The notes: generated by a model not told the origin, from the sequence alone. DNA of 64,000 nt from Solobacterium sp. (GCA_017510405.1 JAFWNG010000013.1:62001-126000), one strand, 5' to 3'; positions 17,235-27,353 are shown, counted from the stretch's first letter. A program made the numbers and translations.

Positions 17235-17684
17235 ATGGAGATCACAATAATCAACCGCACGAACGCGGATATGTCCCGGTATGAGGAAATGATGCACAAA
17301 GTGGCGGAGTCTGCCGAAAAAAGACTTCAGCTGCGGGATGACTATGAGATCAGCGTTTCCTTCGTGCGTTCCCGGACGATCCACGCGATCAACCGGGACT
17401 ACCGGCAGATCGACCGTCCGACCGACGTGATCAGCTTTGCGGTACAGGACGATCCGGATATCCCCGAAGAGGCGCAGACCGACCTCGGCGATATCTTTAT
17501 CAATATCGACTACGCGCGCCGGCAGGCAAAAGAATACGGTCACAGCGAGACCCGTGAGATCCTGTTCCTGTTCACGCACGGCCTGCTGCACTGCCTCGGC
17601 TATGATCATATGGAAGAAAGCGACGCAAAGGTCATGTTCGCTCTGCAGGACGAGATCCTGGATCCGATCGCACCGCGGGTATGA
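17235..17684 (+). CDS. ybeY: Endoribonuclease YbeY (rRNA maturation factor)
   Basis: 149-residue single-strand-specific metallo-endoribonuclease for 16S 3' end maturation and ribosome quality control. The zinc motif HGLLHCLGYDH (H3xH5xH type) is near residue 115, and the conserved NRDYRQIDRPTDVISFA is near 54. Follows phoH by 9 bases with AGGAG; ATGA overlap with dgkA. Confidence 0.95.
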   Translation: MEITIINRTNADMSRYEEMMHKVAESAEKRLQLRDDYEISVSFVRSRTIHAINRDYRQIDRPTDVISFAVQDDPDIPEEAQTDLGDIFINIDYARRQAKEYGHSETREILFLFTHGLLHCLGYDHMEESDAKVMFALQDEILDPIAPRV

Positions 17685-18025
17685 AAAAGAAATTCGAAGA
17701 CGCGTTCCGCGGCGTCATCCTGGGATTCAGAGACACGAGCATCCGCATGCAGTGGATCCTGGCAGCGATGGCGCTGTGTGCGGCGGTGGTGCTGCGGCTG
17801 GACGTCTATGAATGGCTGACGGTCATCCTGTGCATTGCGCTTGTCGTCATAACGGAGACACTGAACACAGCCGTTGAGAAAGTGTGCGACCTGTACTCAA
17901 CGGCATACAACGAGAAAATACAGTATATTAAGGATCTCTGCGCAGGAGCGGTGCTGCTGGCTTCGGCCGCGGCGCTGATCAGCGCTCTTGTGATCCTGTT
18001 CCGACATCTGGGAGGATTAGTATGA
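17681..18025 (+). CDS. dgkA: Undecaprenol/diacylglycerol kinase (DgkA family)
   Basis: 114-residue integral membrane kinase with three predicted membrane segments. The signature ETLNTAVEKVCDL near residue 57 holds the catalytic Glu/Asn set. In Gram-positives the homologue phosphorylates undecaprenol, recycling the cell-wall lipid carrier. ATGA overlaps on both sides (ybeY and cdd). Confidence 0.92.
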   Translation: MKKKFEDAFRGVILGFRDTSIRMQWILAAMALCAAVVLRLDVYEWLTVILCIALVVITETLNTAVEKVCDLYSTAYNEKIQYIKDLCAGAVLLASAAALISALVILFRHLGGLV

Positions 18026-18423
18026 AACGGGAAGATTTGCTGAAAGAAGCCTTCAGGGCGATGGAAAACAGTTATGCGCCGTATTCGAATTACCACGTCG
18101 GCGCGGCGGTATCCTGCACGGACGGACGGGTGTTCTGGGGCGTCAATGTTGAAAATGCGTCCTTCGGAGCGACGAACTGCGCCGAACGCAGCGCAGTCTT
18201 TGCGGCTTATTCGTGCGGCTACCGGAAAGATACGATCGACGGTCTGGCGATCGTCAGTGACGGCGAACGCATCGCGGCGCCGTGCGGCATCTGCCGGCAG
18301 GTCCTGAGCGAACTGCTCAAGCAGGATACGCCGATCTACCTGTCCAACGGAAAGGACGAAGTGGATACGAATATCGCGGAACTTCTGCCGATGCAGTTTA
18401 CGGAAGAGGACGTCCTTCGATGA
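18022..18423 (+). CDS. cdd: Cytidine deaminase
   Basis: 133-residue homotetrameric zinc enzyme converting (deoxy)cytidine to (deoxy)uridine. The CAE motif (NCAERSAVFA near residue 52) carries the catalytic Glu and one zinc Cys; PCGICRQVL near 86 gives the others. Overlaps dgkA and era by four bases each. Confidence 0.94.
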   Translation: MKREDLLKEAFRAMENSYAPYSNYHVGAAVSCTDGRVFWGVNVENASFGATNCAERSAVFAAYSCGYRKDTIDGLAIVSDGERIAAPCGICRQVLSELLKQDTPIYLSNGKDEVDTNIAELLPMQFTEEDVLR

Positions 18424-19313
18424 AGAGCGGCTTTGTAGCCCTGGCCGGCCGTCCCAATGCCGGCAAGAGCACTCTGCTGAACGGGCTTCTGAAAGAGAAA
18501 GTAGCGATCGTATCACCCAAGCCGCAGACGACCCGTTCCGAGATCCGCGGCATCCTGACAAGTGAGAACAGCCAGATCGTCTTTACCGATACGCCGGGCA
18601 TCCACAAGGCGCAGTACCGCCTCGGTGCGCGCATGAACAAGGAAGCTGCGGACGTCATCATGGGCGTCGATCTGATCTATCTTGTCGTGGATGGCAGCGT
18701 GCCGTTCGGAGAAGGGGACAAGTATGTCCTGAACATGGTCAAAAATACCGGTCTGCCGGTATTCCTGATCCTGAACAAGACCGATAAGATGCCGAAGGAA
18801 AAGATCATCGCGAATCTGCAGTCGTGGAGCACGCGTTTTGACTTTGCGGAATACTTTCCGATCTCCGCGCTGAAAGACAAGACGTTCAAAGACCTGATCA
18901 AAGCCACGGAAAAATATCTGCCGGAGGGAGAGTATCTCTATCCGCCGGAGATGACGATGGACAGTCCGGAGGATTTCCGCATTGCCGAGATCATCCGGGA
19001 AAAGGTGCTGCTGTGCACTGAGGAAGAGATCCCGCACGCGACTGCGGTGCTGGTGGAATCGAAGCGCTTTACGAAAAAAGCCTGCTATATCCAGGCAATG
19101 ATCCTCGTCGAAAAGAAGAGCCAGAAAGTCATCATGATCGGCAAGCAGGGATCGATGCTCAAGAAGATCGGATCCATGGCACGGCAGGAACTGGAGGAGA
19201 TGCTCGGCAGAAGAGTGTATCTGGAACTGTTCGTGCGCGTGGAGGACGAATGGCGTTCGCGGGATGCCCGCATCAGCGAGTACGGCTACGGAGGCGCTTT
19301 CCGGAATGAATGA
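18420..19313 (+). CDS. era: GTPase Era
   Basis: 297 residues. GTPase domain with GRPNAGKST (G1, residue 10), DTPGIHK (G3, near 60) and NKTDKM (G4, near 121); C-terminal KH domain with VIMIGKQGSMLKKIG. Binds the 3' end of 16S rRNA during 30S assembly. Start ATG 18420 overlaps the cdd stop (ATGA); a longer in-frame extension would lie in cdd. Overlaps recO by 8 bases. Confidence 0.95.
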   Translation: MKSGFVALAGRPNAGKSTLLNGLLKEKVAIVSPKPQTTRSEIRGILTSENSQIVFTDTPGIHKAQYRLGARMNKEAADVIMGVDLIYLVVDGSVPFGEGDKYVLNMVKNTGLPVFLILNKTDKMPKEKIIANLQSWSTRFDFAEYFPISALKDKTFKDLIKATEKYLPEGEYLYPPEMTMDSPEDFRIAEIIREKVLLCTEEEIPHATAVLVESKRFTKKACYIQAMILVEKKSQKVIMIGKQGSMLKKIGSMARQELEEMLGRRVYLELFVRVEDEWRSRDARISEYGYGGAFRNE

Positions 19314-20052
19314 CCGTGTCAGCGGGATCATCCTGAAAGAGACGGACTACCGCGAGCACGACGTCATTATTACGGTCCTGACGGCTGAATACGGGAAGAT
19401 CTCCTTTACGGTGAACGGCGCCAGGAAGATGAGCAGCCGCAATGCGTCGTCGGTCCTTCCGTATACGATGGCAGAGTTTGAGTTTGACTATAAACCGGGA
19501 AAGACGATATTCCGTCTGAAGCGGGCCCGCACCCTGAAGCTGTACCGCCGTCTTCATGAAGAACTGCAGCTCAGTTCTGCGGCCTCGGTGCTGATCGGCG
19601 CCGCCGACGCTCTGACGCTGTCCGGAGATGAAGACGACGCCAGAGAGGAAAAGACACAGCTGCTGGAAAAGGCGCTGGATCTTCTGGCGGACGGAGAAGA
19701 CGCGGATTTTGTCATGGCATGCTACATGGCGGAAATGATGGAACTGTTCGGCGTCGGGGCGGAAGTGGACGCGTGCGTGCACTGCGGCCGGCCGGAGGCA
19801 GTCGTCTTTTCGCCGGAAGAGGGCGGCTTTCTCTGTCACGAATGCGCCGGGAATGCCGAGCGCATGACAAAAGAGGAACTGATGCGTCTGCGCCGGATCG
19901 TACGCGGCGGCATCACCCATTATAAAGAAGTAAAAGAAAGTGTTGTGCCGTCCCCGCAGGACGCATGGCTGCTTACCGATATGCTGGTGCGCCACACCGG
20001 CATCCGGCTTGCGGCATATACTTTATACAGAAAGCTCAACCGCTACGCGTGA
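19306..20052 (+). CDS. recO: DNA repair protein RecO
   Basis: 248 residues: N-terminal OB fold (VSGIILKETDYREHDVI), helical middle and a C4 zinc finger in CVHCGRPEA and CHECA. Loads RecA with RecR during recombinational repair. The ATG at 19306 lies inside the era end; an in-frame upstream extension would be era coding. Its stop codon sits in the loop of its own terminator. Confidence 0.93.
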   Translation: MNDRVSGIILKETDYREHDVIITVLTAEYGKISFTVNGARKMSSRNASSVLPYTMAEFEFDYKPGKTIFRLKRARTLKLYRRLHEELQLSSAASVLIGAADALTLSGDEDDAREEKTQLLEKALDLLADGEDADFVMACYMAEMMELFGVGAEVDACVHCGRPEAVVFSPEEGGFLCHECAGNAERMTKEELMRLRRIVRGGITHYKEVKESVVPSPQDAWLLTDMLVRHTGIRLAAYTLYRKLNRYA

Positions 20053-20064
20053 GCTTTTTTTTCT
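20031..20064 (+). terminator. Intrinsic terminator of recO
   Basis: AAAGCTCA (20031-20038) pairs with TGAGCTTT (20050-20057), then a run of T. The stop codon of recO is part of the right arm. Confidence 0.8.
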
Positions 20065-20075
20065 GCGCCGAAAGA

Positions 20076-20098
20076 AAAACCTGACCGGAGCGGTCAGG
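20076..20098 (-). terminator. Intrinsic terminator of the minus-strand lipoprotein gene
   Basis: CCTGACCG and CGGTCAGG form an 8-bp stem; on the minus strand it is followed by TTTTTC. About 18 bases after the lipoprotein stop. Confidence 0.75.
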
Positions 20099-20115
20099 CT
20101 GTCTCTGCGGCAATA

Positions 20116-20556
20116 CTATTGTTTTTCGACCTTAACGGTAACATTTCCGCTGGTCTTTCCGATGACGGTGATCTGCATGACATAATCACCGGCTTCCAGC
20201 GGAACGGTCTCAGCGGCGCCCGGCCAGACGGTGACGGAGGCAGCGATGTCGCCGTACATGATGTCGTCGGGACTGTTGTCCGTATTATGGAAAATGGTGA
20301 CCTGCATGAAATCGATCTTCAGCTTGCCTTCTTCCAGGGAAGAACGGACGACGGCAGCTCTGCCGCTTCCGACCGGGAATGACGGCGATTCCGCCTGGTA
20401 TCCGTCTTCCGCGTTCTTCGCTTCGATCGTAGTGTCGCTGCCGGCTGTCGTAAAGCTCATTTTTACGGCGCCGCAGCCGGTTAACAGGAACAGGATCAGC
20501 GTCAGGATCGTTCCCGTGAACAGGATCCTGCTTATCAGTAATCGTTTTATTTTCAT
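20116..20556 (-). CDS. Hypothetical lipoprotein
   Basis: 146 residues with a basic N terminus, a hydrophobic stretch and the lipobox LLTGC at about residues 24-28, so it should be lipid-anchored outside the membrane. The mature part is beta-rich with no recognised motif; [21 protein letters not shown] at the end resembles a small beta-sandwich edge. It stands alone, on the opposite strand, between recO and glyS, where related genomes have no such gene. AGGAGG precedes the start. Function unknown. Confidence 0.75.
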   Translation of the reverse strand: MKIKRLLISRILFTGTILTLILFLLTGCGAVKMSFTTAGSDTTIEAKNAEDGYQAESPSFPVGSGRAAVVRSSLEEGKLKIDFMQVTIFHNTDNSPDDIMYGDIAASVTVWPGAAETVPLEAGDYVMQITVIGKTSGNVTVKVEKQ

Positions 20557-20665
20557 ATACCCTCCTGCATCTTATGCACAGGTTCATACTATCATACATT
20601 GTACGAACGGATAAACAGCAAGCTTCCGGTGCGAAAATGCACTGCCGGACGGATCACGGGCATGG

Positions 20666-20691
20666 TTTCCTGTGTGCAAATACACAGGAAA
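20666..20691. repeat. Perfect 10-bp inverted repeat between divergent genes
   Basis: TTTCCTGTGT, spacer GCAAAT, ACACAGGAAA. It lies upstream of the glyS promoter and upstream of the divergent lipoprotein gene. No T run on either strand, so an operator or a structured RNA rather than a terminator. Confidence 0.6.
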
Positions 20692-20705
20692 AACCGCGAT
20701 GTCTC

Positions 20706-20734
20706 TTCCCATTGCATTTTATGTGTGCTAGACT
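20706..20734 (+). promoter_or_regulatory. Probable promoter of glyS
   Basis: TTCCCA (20706-20711), 17-bp spacer, TAGACT (20729-20734) with an upstream TG (extended). The leader then holds a short hairpin, AGGTC with a T-rich loop and GACCT (near 20749-20766). No T-box sequence is present. Confidence 0.45.
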
Positions 20735-20781
20735 TAGAAAGTTTCAGAAGGTCTTTTTTTGACCTGAACGGGAGGAATGAC

Positions 20782-22155
20782 GTGGAAAAGACATTTGACA
20801 AAATCGTATCGCACGCAAAAAACACCGGATTTGTATTCCAGGGCTCCGAGATCTACGGCGGTCTTTCGAATACATGGGACTACGGCCCGTACGGTGTTGC
20901 GTTAAAAGACAATATCAAACGTGCCTGGCAGAAGAAGTTCATTCAGGAAGATCCGAATAACGTTGAAATTCAGGCTGCCATCCTGATGAACCCGAAAGTC
21001 TGGGAAGCATCCGGTCACCTGAAAGGATTCTCCGACCCGCTGATGGACTGCAGAAACTGCAAGACCCGTCACCGTGCCGACCAGCTGATCGAAGCCTACA
21101 CAGAGGGAAAAGTCACCTGTGAGGGCTGGTCCAAGGAAGACATGGAAAAATACATTACGGAAAACAAGATTCCGTGCCCGGACTGCGGCAAGCATGATTT
21201 CACGCCGATCCGTCAGTTCAATCTGATGTTCAAGACATTCCAGGGAACACTGGAAGACGCAAAGAGCACGATCTACCTGCGTCCGGAAACGGCACAGGGC
21301 ATGTTCGTCGACTTCAAGTCCGTACAGCGCGCATACCGCAAGAAGCTTCCGTTCGGCATCGGCCAGATCGGAAAATCGTTCCGCAACGAGATCACACCGG
21401 GCAACTTCATCTTCCGTACGAGAGAGTTCGAACAGATGGAGATGGAATTCTTCTGCAAGCCGGGAACGGATGATGAATGGTTCCCATACTGGCGCAAGTT
21501 CTGCATGGACTGGATCCTGTCGCTCGGCGGCAATCCTGACAATCTCCGCTTCCGTGATCATACACCGGAAGAACTGAGCTTCTATTCCAAAGGAACGACA
21601 GATATCGAATACCGGTTCCCGTGGGGATGGGGTGAACTGTGGGGCATCGCAGACCGTACAGACTACGACCTGACACAGCACCAGAACACCTCCGGCCAGA
21701 GTATGGAATACCTGGATCCGTATACAAATGAAAAGTTTATTCCGTATGTTGTTGAACCGGCAGTCGGTGTGGAACGTCTGTTCTTTATGTTCTTCACAGA
21801 CGCATACGATGAGGAAACACTCGAAAACGGTGACGTGCGTGTCGTCATGCACTTCCACCCGGTACTCGCACCGGTGAAGGCTGCGGTACTGCCGCTGCGC
21901 AAGAAGCACGGCGAGACAGCGGAGAAGATCCGTCATGAACTGTCCTACGACTTCAACGTTTCCTATGACGAAGCCGGTTCCATCGGTAAGAGATACCGCC
22001 GTATGGACGAGATCGGAACACCGTTCTGCATCACTGTCGACGACCAGACAGAAGAAGACGGAACCGTTACGATCCGCTATCGTGACACCATGGCACAGGA
22101 ACGCATGACCGTGGAAGAAGTCCGTGCGAAGATCGCACAGGAGATCCGCTTCTAA
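20782..22155 (+). CDS. glyS: Glycine--tRNA ligase (single-chain, dimeric type)
   Basis: 457-residue class II aminoacyl-tRNA synthetase of the alpha2 (GlyQS-independent) type. N-terminal [21 protein letters not shown] and the class II segments [13 protein letters not shown] (motif with Glu) and [21 protein letters not shown] (motif 2) are present; the C-terminal domain binds the anticodon. Zinc-binding type cysteines occur in CRNCKTRH and CPDCGKHD. The start is the GTG at 20782 after GGGAGG; no in-frame ATG fits. Highly biased codons. First gene of glyS-dnaG-rpoD-trmK. Confidence 0.95.
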   Translation: MEKTFDKIVSHAKNTGFVFQGSEIYGGLSNTWDYGPYGVALKDNIKRAWQKKFIQEDPNNVEIQAAILMNPKVWEASGHLKGFSDPLMDCRNCKTRHRADQLIEAYTEGKVTCEGWSKEDMEKYITENKIPCPDCGKHDFTPIRQFNLMFKTFQGTLEDAKSTIYLRPETAQGMFVDFKSVQRAYRKKLPFGIGQIGKSFRNEITPGNFIFRTREFEQMEMEFFCKPGTDDEWFPYWRKFCMDWILSLGGNPDNLRFRDHTPEELSFYSKGTTDIEYRFPWGWGELWGIADRTDYDLTQHQNTSGQSMEYLDPYTNEKFIPYVVEPAVGVERLFFMFFTDAYDEETLENGDVRVVMHFHPVLAPVKAAVLPLRKKHGETAEKIRHELSYDFNVSYDEAGSIGKRYRRMDEIGTPFCITVDDQTEEDGTVTIRYRDTMAQERMTVEEVRAKIAQEIRF

Positions 22156-22195
22156 TACACGTTTCTGAAAACCAGAGAAAGGAGCACTCCGGAAG

Positions 22196-23944
22196 ATGCA
22201 GAGAGAGGAACTGGAAGCCTTAAGAGCACATGCTGATATCGTCGATGTGATCGGCCACTATCTTCCTCTGCACCGGCAGGGAAGGATCTACAAGGCACTG
22301 TGTCCTTTTCATGACGACCATGATCCCTCCATGCAGATCCGTCCCGACCGGCAGATCTACAAATGCTTTGTATGCGGCAACGGCGGCGATGTCTTCTCCT
22401 TCGTACAGAACTACGAGAAGATCACATTCCCGGAAAGCATACAGAGAGTTGCGGAACTGACCGGATTCACGCTGAGTGAGAGTCCAGCCGCAAACGCTGC
22501 CCCCCGGGATCCGGAGAAAGAGAAACTGTATGCTATCCTTCGTGAGACGATCCGCTACTGTTCGTACCAGCTCATGAGCACCGCCGGAGAAGCCCAGCGA
22601 ACCTATCTCGCTGACCGCGGTCTGAACGATGATGTGCTGAAAACATTCGATATCGGCTTTAACCCGGAAGGGGATGTGCTGTATGCCTTCCTGAAAGCAA
22701 AGGGATACAGTGAAAAGGACATGGTGCGCGCCAATGTGATCCGCGTGACGCAGGGCGGCATACACGATGTCTTTGCGGGAAGAATTCTGTTCCCGATCCA
22801 CGACCGGAACGGGGACCCGATCGGTTTCAGCGCCCGGACGCTCGATCCGTCCAATCCGGCAAAATACGTCAATACGACAGAGACGGAGCTCTTTACCAAG
22901 GGGCATATCGTTTATAACTATCACCGCGCACGCACTGCCGCAAGAAGAGCGGGACGCATCTACGTCTGTGAAGGCGTGACCGACGTCATCGCGTTCTGGC
23001 GCGCCGGCGTGGAGAACGCGGTGTGCACACTGGGAACCGCCTGCACGGAAGAACAGGTGCATCTGCTCAAGCGCATCGCTGCCAGAGTCGTCTTCTGCTA
23101 CGACGGGGACCGGGCGGGACAGTCCGCTACCGTCCGCGCCGGAAAGATGGCAAGGGCAGCCGGATGCGAGATCGCCGTCGTTTCCAACGATACCGGACTC
23201 GATCCGGATGAGATCGTGAAAAAGGACGGAAAGGAAGGACTGCAGTCCCTTCTGAAACAGGAAATCAGCTGGATGGAGTTCTACCTGAAATTCCTGCAGA
23301 AAGAAACAAATCTGGCCAATTTCACCGAAAAGAAGGAATTTGCGCAGAAAGCGATGGAAGAGATACAGACGCTTCCGGATGAGATCGAGCGCAATTACTT
23401 CGCCGACGAAGTATACCGGCTGACCGGTATACGGACCGGCATGTACAGCCGCACCAGTGAGCCGCGGCCACGGCCGGTGCGCCCCGTACAGCAGAGACTG
23501 CCGGACGGAGAGCGCATGGCGGAAGAAACGATCCTGCGCTGCATGATGCAGGAGCCTGCGGCTGCGGCAGTATTCGAGAACGATCTCGGATATCTGCTGG
23601 ATCCGGTCTGCCAGGAAGCTGCCATGATGATCGTGGACGAAGTGCATTCACATCGTTCCTGCGATCCGGCGGCGCTGCTGGCACAGACCGACAGCCAGGC
23701 GATCCGCGACCGCATCTCCGCGATCGTATCTTCGGACAGCTGGGAGGAACCGTACAGCGAAAGCGTTCTGAACGGAGCGATACGCAAGGTGAAAATGACC
23801 GTTCTGCGCCGGCGGAAGGAAGAATACCGGAAACAGCTCGGCGGCACTCTGAACGAGGAGAGCCGCAAGCTCATTGAAAAGAAATATGAGAACTGCGTGA
23901 AGGAGTTACGGAGGTATATTGATGAAGAAAAACGAAACAGCTGA
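22196..23944 (+). CDS. dnaG: DNA primase
   Basis: 582 residues. N-terminal CHC2 zinc finger ([10 protein letters not shown] and CFVCGNGGD, residues 38-67), catalytic TOPRIM region with [11 protein letters not shown] near 260 and CYDGDRAGQ near 300, and a C-terminal DnaB-interaction domain that is weakly conserved. Makes RNA primers for replication. AAAGGAG lies 11 bases before the ATG. Overlaps rpoD by 23 bases, the conserved dnaG-rpoD arrangement. Confidence 0.95.
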   Translation: MQREELEALRAHADIVDVIGHYLPLHRQGRIYKALCPFHDDHDPSMQIRPDRQIYKCFVCGNGGDVFSFVQNYEKITFPESIQRVAELTGFTLSESPAANAAPRDPEKEKLYAILRETIRYCSYQLMSTAGEAQRTYLADRGLNDDVLKTFDIGFNPEGDVLYAFLKAKGYSEKDMVRANVIRVTQGGIHDVFAGRILFPIHDRNGDPIGFSARTLDPSNPAKYVNTTETELFTKGHIVYNYHRARTAARRAGRIYVCEGVTDVIAFWRAGVENAVCTLGTACTEEQVHLLKRIAARVVFCYDGDRAGQSATVRAGKMARAAGCEIAVVSNDTGLDPDEIVKKDGKEGLQSLLKQEISWMEFYLKFLQKETNLANFTEKKEFAQKAMEEIQTLPDEIERNYFADEVYRLTGIRTGMYSRTSEPRPRPVRPVQQRLPDGERMAEETILRCMMQEPAAAAVFENDLGYLLDPVCQEAAMMIVDEVHSHRSCDPAALLAQTDSQAIRDRISAIVSSDSWEEPYSESVLNGAIRKVKMTVLRRRKEEYRKQLGGTLNEESRKLIEKKYENCVKELRRYIDEEKRNS

Positions 23945-25301
23945 AGACATGACAGTACTTGATGAGGCTGAACCGGTCAAAAAGACACGGAAGAGAAAAA
24001 CAGCGGCCGCTGCAGAAGGCGACGAAGCAAAACCCGCACGCAGAAGAACAAAGAAAGAGACTGCTGCAAAAGAAAAGGCAGCGGCTGAAACACCTGCGGA
24101 ACCGGCAGAGAAGTTCACACCGGTCTCCCGCATGAAGGAAGTCAAGGGACTGGATGAACTGAAGGAAGAATACCGTCAGATCCATGCCCGCGACGGATAT
24201 GTGCGTCAGCGCGACATCATGGCTTCCCTGGAACATCTTTCCCTGGATGACAGCGATATGGACGAACTCATGGACTGGTTCCGTGAGGAAGGTATCGAAG
24301 TCACCGAGGATGAAGAAGAACTGGATGACATGGAAGGTCTCGACGGTCTGAAAGATGACGATGTCGACGACCTGGGCGATGCGGACGGTGAAGGCGATGT
24401 CGAGGAAGACGATGCTCTGAGCAGCCGCTATCTGATGCCGGAGAACTTCATGGCCGCAACAACGAGCGTTCAGCTCAATGACCCGGTCAAGATGTATCTG
24501 AAAGAGATCGGCCGCGTACCGCTGCTTCGTCCGGAAGATGAACCGGAGATCGCAAAGCGGATCGAGGCAGGCGATGAAGAAGCGAAGAACATGCTGATCT
24601 CCGCCAACCTGCGTCTGGTCGTTTCCATTGCCAAGAAATATGTCGGCAGAGGCATGCTGTTCCTGGATCTGATCCAGGAAGGCAACATGGGTCTCGTCAA
24701 AGCCGTTGAAAAGTTCGATTATACGAAGGGATTCAAGTTCAGTACGTACGCAACCTGGTGGATCCGTCAGGCGATCACGCGTGCCATTGCCTACCAGGCA
24801 AGAACGATCCGTATCCCGGTACATATGGTCGAAACGATCAATAAGCTGACCCGTGTACAGAGACAGCTGATCCAGGAACTGGGCAGAGATCCTTCCGCGG
24901 AAGAGATTGCTGAACGCATGGAAGGCATCACACCGGAGAAAGTCCGTGAGATCCAGAAGATCGCACTGGAGCCGGTATCCCTGGAGACCCCGATCGGTGA
25001 GGAAGACGATTCCCACCTGGGCGACTTCATTGAGGACAAGGATGCCATGAGTCCGGATCAGTATGCCAACAACCAGCTGCTCAAAGACGAGATCAACAAC
25101 GTCCTGAGCACACTGACCGACCGTGAGGAAAAAGTCCTGCGTCTGCGCTTCGGCCTGTATGACGGACGTACACGCACACTGGAAGAAGTCGGACGTGAGT
25201 TCAACGTCACCCGTGAGCGTATCCGTCAGATCGAAGCAAAAGCACTGCGCAAGATCAAGCATCCGACACGTTCCAAACGCCTGAAGGACTTCTACAAATG
25301 A
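23922..25301 (+). CDS. rpoD: Primary RNA polymerase sigma factor (sigma 70/sigma A)
   Basis: 459 residues. A Lys/Ala/Glu-rich N-terminal tail (about 1-65) leads to region 1.1, an acidic stretch (about 125-165), then region 1.2 ([17 protein letters not shown]), region 2 ([19 protein letters not shown]), region 3 and region 4 ([19 protein letters not shown]). Start at ATG 23922 with GGAGG 7 bases upstream; a TTG immediately before it is not needed. This is the housekeeping sigma factor expected to read the TTGACA/TATAAT promoters in this window. Confidence 0.96.
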   Translation: MKKNETAEDMTVLDEAEPVKKTRKRKTAAAAEGDEAKPARRRTKKETAAKEKAAAETPAEPAEKFTPVSRMKEVKGLDELKEEYRQIHARDGYVRQRDIMASLEHLSLDDSDMDELMDWFREEGIEVTEDEEELDDMEGLDGLKDDDVDDLGDADGEGDVEEDDALSSRYLMPENFMAATTSVQLNDPVKMYLKEIGRVPLLRPEDEPEIAKRIEAGDEEAKNMLISANLRLVVSIAKKYVGRGMLFLDLIQEGNMGLVKAVEKFDYTKGFKFSTYATWWIRQAITRAIAYQARTIRIPVHMVETINKLTRVQRQLIQELGRDPSAEEIAERMEGITPEKVREIQKIALEPVSLETPIGEEDDSHLGDFIEDKDAMSPDQYANNQLLKDEINNVLSTLTDREEKVLRLRFGLYDGRTRTLEEVGREFNVTRERIRQIEAKALRKIKHPTRSKRLKDFYK

Positions 25302-25966
25302 GTCAGCGTCTGGAAGCCATCGCTTCTCTGGTGCAGGCAGGCACGGTTCCGGCAGATATCGGGACTGATCATGCCTATGTGCCGGTAATGCTCGTAAAGC
25401 AGGGCATCTGCACAAAAGCATACGCATGCGATGTGGCAAAAGGACCGCTGGAAAGCGCGAAACATACGATTACGTCTGAGGGACTGGAAGGACAGGTCAT
25501 TCCGGTCCTCTCAGACGGTTTTTCGAGTGTGCCGGAAGACGCCGATGCGGCAGTCATCACCGGGATGGGATGCACGACGGCAATAAAGATCCTGGAAGAG
25601 GGGATGGATCGTCTTTCCGCCATGAAGCAGATCGTTTTATCCGTCAATAACCATACGGATGACATGCGCCGCTGGATCTCGGATCATGGCTTCACCATTC
25701 TGGATGAAGCGTTTGTAAGTGAAGCCGGGCACAACTATGAGATCGAAGTCTTCTGTACGGCATCTCATACGCAATACAGTGAAGAAGAGATCGTTCTCGG
25801 ACCGGTTCTGAAGGAGAAGGGTGATGCGGAGTATATCCGGTACATTTCTTCCTGTGCCGATACGATGACAAAGCTGCTTGCGTTCCCGTCTGCTGAAACC
25901 GAAAAAAGAAGACAGAAGAAATCGATCTATGACGCATATCTGCAGAAAGTAAAGGAAACAGTATGA
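25298..25966 (+). CDS. trmK: tRNA (adenine-22-N1)-methyltransferase TrmK
   Basis: 222-residue Rossmann methyltransferase. The SAM motif is [14 protein letters not shown] near residue 17; [10 protein letters not shown] near 85 matches the catalytic NPPY-like segment of TrmK. Methylates A22 of tRNA(Ser) and tRNA(Tyr). Position after rpoD is the conserved one. ATGA overlaps on both sides. Confidence 0.92.
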   Translation: MSQRLEAIASLVQAGTVPADIGTDHAYVPVMLVKQGICTKAYACDVAKGPLESAKHTITSEGLEGQVIPVLSDGFSSVPEDADAAVITGMGCTTAIKILEEGMDRLSAMKQIVLSVNNHTDDMRRWISDHGFTILDEAFVSEAGHNYEIEVFCTASHTQYSEEEIVLGPVLKEKGDAEYIRYISSCADTMTKLLAFPSAETEKRRQKKSIYDAYLQKVKETV

Positions 25967-27015
25967 GACGGCGTGTTCTGATCATTACAGCCGGAAACGC
26001 GGACAGATCCTTTGTGGAACAGGCATTCCGGCAGAACGGTTTCCGCATTATCACAGGTCAGGGCACAGACAGCGTACTCACCGCGGACGCTGTCGTTTTT
26101 GTATGTGCGGAAGGCTGTGAGGAAGAGGAAGCGTTCCTGCAGGCACTGATGCTGGCGCGCTCACGCAGTGTGCCGTCCGTGATCCTGTACGGGCAGTATC
26201 TTCCGGATGAATATTACAGCGGCTGGAAGGAAGGCACATACTTTGACGCGTCAGAACTGTCCTTTTCGAAACTGCGGGAGACGCTCGATGAACAGGATCC
26301 GTTTGTCCGGCAGCCGCTTTCGGCAAAAGAAAAAAAGAACTGGAACCGGTTCTATGTGCTTCTGACAATCCTGATGTTTGTATTTGCCGGCTTCCTGCTC
26401 GCACAGCTCACACCCCATGCAGATCCGGTCACACCGCCCGCTGCGCAGGAAGAAGTCCTGCTGAATGAATACGGAGACAGTGTTGTACAGGTCTATACGA
26501 TCGGTGCGTTTGAGGAAAAAATCTACCGGGGAAGCGGATTTGTGATCCGGGAAGACGGTTATATCCTGACCAACGCACATGTGATCGATCATCCGTCGTC
26601 CCGCTATATGATCCTGTATCAGGGAAGAAAAATAAATGCGGAGGTCGTCCGGTATTCTTCCGAAAAGGATATTGCGCTGCTGAAAGTAAATGAACACCTG
26701 CGCGATGCGATGCATTTCGCAGACAGTGAGCCGGAGAAGAACGCTTCCATATTTGTGATCGGTTTTCCGGAACATAACGGGAAGACCGCAGTGACCGGTA
26801 TCTTTGAAGGAACACGGATCGAAGCGGAAAGCGGCATCACATATACGGCCGCAGTTCTTTCCCTGAAGCCGGGAAACAGCGGATCGCCGGTATGCAACGA
26901 GAACGGGGAAGTGATCGGAATCGCGACAGCAGTCAGCACAGTACAGGAAGGAATCGCTTTCCTGGTGCCGTTTGATGTATGCAGAGAGTTCCTCAAAGAC
27001 ATACTGTTTGTCTGA
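25963..27015 (+). CDS. Membrane-anchored trypsin-like serine protease with an N-terminal receiver-like domain
   Basis: 350 residues. Residues 1-110 look like a Rossmann/receiver-type fold ([10 protein letters not shown] strand, then VVFVCAEG and SVILYG strands) without a clear phospho-acceptor triad. One membrane segment spans about 129-148 (FYVLLTILMFVFAGFLL). The C-terminal half is an S1C (HtrA/DegP-type) protease: His206 in LTNAHVID, Asp236 in KDIALLK and Ser306 in PGNSGSPV. There is no PDZ domain. So a cytoplasmic sensor-like domain is joined to an extracytoplasmic protease. It overlaps trmK by ATGA. Substrate unknown. Confidence 0.82.
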   Translation: MRRRVLIITAGNADRSFVEQAFRQNGFRIITGQGTDSVLTADAVVFVCAEGCEEEEAFLQALMLARSRSVPSVILYGQYLPDEYYSGWKEGTYFDASELSFSKLRETLDEQDPFVRQPLSAKEKKNWNRFYVLLTILMFVFAGFLLAQLTPHADPVTPPAAQEEVLLNEYGDSVVQVYTIGAFEEKIYRGSGFVIREDGYILTNAHVIDHPSSRYMILYQGRKINAEVVRYSSEKDIALLKVNEHLRDAMHFADSEPEKNASIFVIGFPEHNGKTAVTGIFEGTRIEAESGITYTAAVLSLKPGNSGSPVCNENGEVIGIATAVSTVQEGIAFLVPFDVCREFLKDILFV

Positions 27016-27138
27016 CTGCAGCGCGATTAATATGCGGACATTGCATATCATCAACATCTGTTCCTGACTGTGTTTATATAAGTGACGTATTCTTTCTGAT
27101 CCTGACCAAAACAGAATGCTTCATAAGAATAAAACTGA
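27016..27138. other. Non-coding stretch with no recognised content
   Basis: AT-rich for this window. No convincing gene, terminator or promoter; upstream border of the decayed island. Confidence 0.5.
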
Positions 27139-27150
27139 TCAGGCAGGTGG

Positions 27151-27350
27151 TTGATCGTACTGGTCTTTATAATCGGTTTATGTGCCGGATGTTATCCGGC
27201 ACAGTTTCCCGATGAAGCAGAAACAGAACTGGCAGAACGTTTTATTGAAGTTTATATCGATTATCCAGATTCGCAGAAAAAAGTATGAAACATGCTCCTG
27301 CGGCTATAATGCGCAGGGACAGCTCTTGGAAATCTCGTATACATTTGATG
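27151..27350 (+). pseudogene. Frameshifted lipoprotein remnant
   Basis: From TTG 27151 the frame encodes a hydrophobic stretch and a lipobox (FIIGLCAGC), then PAQFPDEAETELAERFIEVY, and stops at 27286-27288 after SQKKV. Removing one A from the six-A tract at about 27275-27281 restores an open frame that continues YETCSCGYNAQGQLLEISYT. The N terminus lacks a charged region and is preceded by an in-frame stop at 27136, so the true start may be lost as well. A one-base insertion in a homopolymer can be a real mutation, phase variation or a sequencing error. Function unknown. Confidence 0.6.
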
Positions 27351-27353
27351 TAA

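Noticed and set aside
20557-20781. Possible T-box riboswitch for glyS
   Set aside because: No GGTGGTACCGCG core, no specifier loop and no terminator/antiterminator pair. Only unrelated hairpins are present.
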